Shown piece by piece: positions 61,657 through 64,000 of a stretch of DNA of 64,000 nt. The notes below the pieces were generated by a model, which ran no database searches, was not told where the DNA came from, and saw only the letters and a program-made list of their open reading frames with translations. Source of the stretch: Scenedesmus sp. ARA3 (Eukaryota > Chlorophyta > Chlorophyceae > Sphaeropleales > Scenedesmaceae). The translations under genes and the position numbers were made by a program. The stretch's first letter is position 1. Each line of letters starts with the position of its first letter. The DNA is taken from assembly GCA_004335835.1 (NCBI GenBank), contig RWJK01001886.1, positions 1-64,000 on the forward strand. The letters are read 5' to 3'.

Positions 61657-63863
61657 CGTTGGCATGGGTGAGCCCATGGAGATGCTGACTGAATCCTAAT
61701 TCAGATGTGCAAGGTAAGGCGCCAGGCAACTGTTACAATGCCGGGCCAGGTTCAAGGGCGCACGCCAATGCAGATGGCTCCAGGTTTCCAATGTGACAGA
61801 TGCTGCTGCTGCTGCTGCTGCTGCCGCGGTCGCTCTGCCGCTCACCACTGTGTGTTTGCCGGCATGCCATCTGTAGATGGGCCAGGGCTGTTTGAACAAG
61901 GTCCATCCGGCACTGCACGCAGCAAGCAGGCAATCCAAAGAATAGCCCGCAGCAGAACAAAGAGACAGAGTAAGCCGCAGTAAAACAAAGAGACAGCACG
62001 CACAAAAACAACATCCTGCCAGCCTGCATGACATGCAAGCTTGCAATGCATAGCGCTACCTGCATGCAGCAAGTGCACAGCCGGCAGCGGCAGCCAGCAC
62101 CACTGCAGTGCCTGTTGCTCCAGCTGCGCAGCACATGCCAAGCAGCACATGCCATGCAGCACATGCCATGCAGCACATGCCATGCAGCACATGCCGGCCA
62201 GCGGGCCTGCATCCGTCTCCGTCTATTAATCGCACCCGCAGCCGCCGATGTTGAATGCCATTGCTGCTGCTGCCGTTGCGTCACATGGTGCTGTACCTAT
62301 GAGGCTGCAGGTGATGCCGCTGCCACTGCCGCTGCCACTCTGGCTGCTGCGACTGCTGCTGCTGCTGCTGCTGCCCCAGACAACGACACCCTACAACCGC
62401 ACCTATGAGGCTGCAGGTGACGCCAGAGCTGGCTGGTGCCTGCCAGCCTGCTGCTGCTGCTGCTGCTGCTGCCACAAACAACAATGACATCCTGTGGCCG
62501 CACCTATGAGGCTGCAGGTGACACCAGTGCCAGTTGGTGCCTGCCAGCCTTGCTGGGTGCAGGTCGACTCCCAGCTGCCTGCCTGGCGGTAGCCGGGCGC
62601 ACACTGTGTGGTGCAGGTGGAGCCCACCGCAGCGTTGCTGCTGCCGCATGACCAGGCCGCGTTATCAGGCAGAGGGGAGCTGCCGGGCACTCCAGTGCAG
62701 CCTGCAGATCACATGGCAGCAGCCAGCATGTCAGTTGCAGCCGCTTTGGGAGCCATGCGCACTGGCTTCACCAGCTAGCTCGGTTTGCTCAGCTTGCAAC
62801 TGCTGCTGGTGTGGGCGATCTTCCGTGCAGATCTCAGCCGCATGTCTCATGCAGTACACGTGCAGCAGCATCACGCAGGGTGAGTTGCAGCCACCTCACC
62901 TGGCCGTTTGCATGCCAGCGAAGTTGCTGTAGCAGCCCACACGTCGTTGCCTTCATAAAATGAACAAGTGGCTGAAAAGCTCCCCGATGCAGTGAAGCCA
63001 GGCAGGCAGGCAGCCTGACACTCAGTGTTAGAATTCGATTCCTGAACTGCAGGGTCGCAGTTCCCGCTTGCAACCCACTGTGCATTGGTGGGCGGCGCCG
63101 GCAGGTCGTTGTTAGCACAGCCGGTGGTCCCCAGCAGCGAGCGAGCCATGTCCCCAGTGAGCTCTGCCCCTGCAGGCCCAGCAGGACCGGCAGGCCCTGC
63201 AGCGCTGACTGGCCCTTCAGAGGTTTTAGGCGCTGCAGAGGGTTTAGGCCCTGCAGAGCTGGCTACATGTACATGCGCAGCGCTAACAGCGCCCAGGGGT
63301 GCTCCTGCAGGCGCAGCAGGCTGTGCCGCATGCACATGCATATGGCCCGATGCTGCTGATGGCCCAGCCGGGCCTGATTCGGCTGCAGCTGCGTGGGCTG
63401 CGCCTGCTGCTGCATGCGCACGCAAAGCAGGCAGCGGCACAGGTATACAATTGCAGGCCGGCAGAGGCAGCAAGAGACGCATGGGGTGTGTCAGCGGTGA
63501 GGTGGGGCACCACCTGCAGCAGGCAGACATGCTGGCAGCTGCAGTAATCTTGCTAATCCATCACCATCGAATGCTGATAGAGGTATGGAGGAGTTGCAAT
63601 GGGTGCTGCTGGTGGTTGCTGTGTCACTCTGGAAGCAGCAGTTAATGGGTGGGCAGTAAGAAGGATATGATCAGGCGGCCCCCGTGCATGGATTGACTGC
63701 TTTGTCCGTGAAGCAATTGTAACTGTGTTCGCCAGAACAGGCAGCGATCGGGAATGTCTGGGTGCGTTGGTCGTACGCTAGCGCGGGCGATTAATCGTGG
63801 CAGCTTACCTCGATGAGAGAAGATCACCACGCAGATCACAACGCAAATCCATTTATTCTCCAT
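51036..63863 (-). CDS. Secreted modular protein: CCP/sushi-like modules plus Cys/Asn-rich modules
   Basis: The minus-strand start at 63863 encodes MENKWICVVICVVIFSHR, a short signal peptide. Phase-linked exons: 63863-63809, 63409-62900, 62701-62504, 61607-61462, 61058-60903, 60478-60434, 59887-59747, 59324-59286, 58964-58935, 58538-58443, 58051-57942, 56586-56440, 56039-55982, 55621-55474; then 54957-54879, 53835-53738, 53462-53238, about 52920-52796, 52070-51746 and 51294-51036 (stop). Joins are unsettled at 62504-61607, 55474-54957 and 53238-52920. After a Pro/Ala/Gly-rich stretch come about five Cys-rich modules of CCP style (CxAxCxPGY then W-x-C, for example CQAACLPGF, CTTQCAPGY, CQAACAPGY, CTASCEPGY). 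A helical middle follows, then repeated modules with VTVTC, VNVSC and N-x-T/S sequons. Length is at least about 1000 residues. Probably an extracellular-matrix or cell-wall protein. It may prove to be two genes. Seven exon-edge arrays. Confidence 0.6.
51279..51380 (-). repeat. Two-copy acceptor array (last exon of the secreted-protein gene)
   Basis: On the minus strand CTGCAG followed by GTCGTCTGAGCGGCGCT occurs with starts near 51373 and at 51294, 78-79 bases apart. The second continues as the final exon; the first is a decoy. Confidence 0.85.
52555..52860 (-). repeat. Three-copy donor array (secreted-protein gene)
   Basis: The exon end encoding ELNMTASPEGCGNIQ and its donor (gtgag at 52795-52791) recurs with donors near 52675 and 52565, spaced about 120 and 110 bases. 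Shared exon sequence includes GGAGCTCAACATGACAGCAA. The true copy is the upstream one in transcription order. Confidence 0.92.
53805..54560 (-). repeat. Acceptor array, at least six copies, interrupted by gap (secreted-protein gene)
   Basis: Units of about 110 bases carry GCAG followed by CTGTGCTCCCTGGCAACGCC on the minus strand. The plus-strand landmark GCCTGTGGCG or a close variant is at 53810, 53921, 54193, 54302, 54412 and 54527. The lowest copy joins the true exon (53835-53738, VLPGNATGTVVTVTC). The N gap 53946-54114 falls inside the array, so the copy number is unknown. Confidence 0.9.
53946..54114. other. Assembly gap (169 N)
   Basis: A run of unknown bases inside a tandem array. The true length and unit count are unresolved. 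Confidence 1.
55279..55370. repeat. Degenerate GATCT pentamer microsatellite
   Basis: About 17 imperfect copies of GATCT/TGATC lie in an intron of the secreted-protein gene. The motif is nearly self-complementary (GATC core), unlike the CAG repeats that dominate the rest of the window. Confidence 0.9.
56695..57130. repeat. Direct and inverted 60-base repeats inside an intron
   Basis: Three direct units of about 60 bases (landmark CAACATAG near 56713, 56774 and 56833; 56695-56880) are matched by an inverted two-unit block at 57043-57130 (landmark CTATGTTGTGCCTGCCATGC). The arms could pair into a long hairpin in the intron between exons 58051-57942 and 56586-56440. Confidence 0.85.
57140..57995 (-). 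repeat. Donor array of about eight copies (secreted-protein gene, LVEHGGMDEVVVGVQ)
   Basis: The end of exon 58051-57942 and its donor are repeated downstream in transcription order. Donor-site landmarks on the plus strand (CTCAC followed by CTGCACGCCCACC or close variants) lie at 57937 (true), 57823, 57705, 57475, 57356, 57242 and 57155; a further copy near 57560 lacks the donor. Spacings are mostly 114-119. The array runs through an intronic CTG tract (57649-57700). Confidence 0.93.
59825..60150 (-). repeat. Three-copy acceptor array (secreted-protein gene, NPKPQLDPDALWSC)
   Basis: On the minus strand CCAACCCCAAGCCCCAGCTA after an AG occurs three times (plus-strand landmark GCTGGGGCTTGGGGTTG at 60120, 59996 and 59861). 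The last in transcription order is the true exon start (59887). A separate 21-base doublet, AAAGCAGGACCACAGTGCATC, lies at 60072-60113. Confidence 0.9.
60300..60445 (-). repeat. Two-copy donor array (secreted-protein gene)
   Basis: The exon end encoding TCTPA with donor gtgagctggcagcagcatg at 60433 is repeated 117 bases downstream in transcription order (donor near 60316). The second copy has the same flank. Confidence 0.85.
61207..61262. repeat. Short tandem repeat, about 18-19 bases, three copies
   Basis: CAACATCCAAATGGAAAGA and two close variants, in an intron of the secreted-protein gene. Confidence 0.85.
61611..61653. repeat. CAG/CTG run next to an acceptor
   Basis: A pure tract immediately upstream (minus strand) of the acceptor of exon 61607-61462. 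Similar tracts precede exon 61058 (61063-61130), exon 59324 (59338-59393), exon 58964 (58968-59001) and exon 55621 (about 55629-55685). Confidence 0.9.
62131..62200. repeat. 14-base tandem repeat, five copies
   Basis: GCACATGCCATGCA units with one or two changes, no spacers, lying between exons of the secreted-protein gene. Confidence 0.9.
62285..62535 (-). repeat. Three-copy donor array (secreted-protein gene, TGVTCSLI)
   Basis: The exon end GTCACCTGCAGCCTCATAG with donor gtgcgg (exon end 62504) is repeated with CCTATGAGGCTGCAGGTGA-type landmarks near 62402 and 62296, about 107 bases apart. The flanking CTG run and CTGGTGCCTGCCAGCCT are shared between the first two. Confidence 0.9.
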
Positions 63864-64000
63864 GATATGCGCTGCAGGTGGCGAGAGTGGCTGTCAAGGG
63901 CTGCAGAGCATGCAGACTCCTGATGCGCGAAGAGGCAGTGATGGCTAGCTGCGCCAACGCAAGCTAGAAAACTAAGTAATTTCTGTTGCTGGTACCACAG

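Overview
The window is nuclear DNA of a green alga, most likely a chlorophycean (Sphaeropleales or Chlamydomonadales). The evidence is short GT-AG introns in nearly every gene, codon use rich in GC and CAG, proteins full of Ala and Gln runs, TGTAA-like sites after some stops, and plant or algal gene types. Gene models were built by hand: reading-frame phases were checked across introns, and family motifs were used where recognised. There is one assembly gap (53946-54114).

Layout, left to right. (1) 1983-4860 (+): a bacterial-type S-adenosylmethionine decarboxylase fused to a spermidine synthase, two consecutive polyamine steps in one protein. (2) 8124-10614 (+): a Cys-rich protein with an acidic stretch and a low-complexity tail, unrecognised. 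(3) 13671-28910 (-): a 37-exon kinesin-7 (CENP-E type) of about 2516 residues. (4) 29541-31159 (+): RPB6, the subunit shared by RNA polymerases I, II and III, divergent from the kinesin. (5) 31691-35193 (+): ethanolamine/choline kinase. (6) 36202-36672 (+): a short reading frame with 23-residue STPR-like repeats. (7) 37405-44071 (+): a probably plastid-targeted glutathione-transferase-like protein with a CPFC motif, fused to two copies of an unrecognised C-terminal module. (8) 46534-47970 (+): a membrane-anchored PLOD-type glycosyltransferase. (9) 51036-63863 (-): a secreted protein with Cys-rich CCP/sushi-like modules followed by glycoprotein-like modules. Nothing convincing lies in the remaining intergenic stretches.

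The most unusual signal is structural. In five of the eight spliced genes, exon edges occur as tandem arrays. A unit of about 80-145 bp (most often 105-120), made of a splice site, the first or last 15-76 bases of the exon and neighbouring intron, is repeated 2 to 8 times. Only one copy joins the complete exon; the others lie in the intron as decoy acceptors or donors. The glutathione-transferase-like gene has eight such arrays, one of them covering its stop codon. The secreted-protein gene on the other strand has seven. The polyamine, Cys-rich and ethanolamine kinase genes have one or two each. None was seen in the kinesin or RPB6. This looks like a recurrent, splice-junction-centred duplication process and is the main candidate for an undescribed phenomenon here.

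The genes do not form one pathway. They are housekeeping functions (polyamines, phospholipid head groups, transcription, mitosis or intracellular transport, redox) plus a secretory/cell-wall set at the right-hand end (glycosyltransferase and secreted modular protein).
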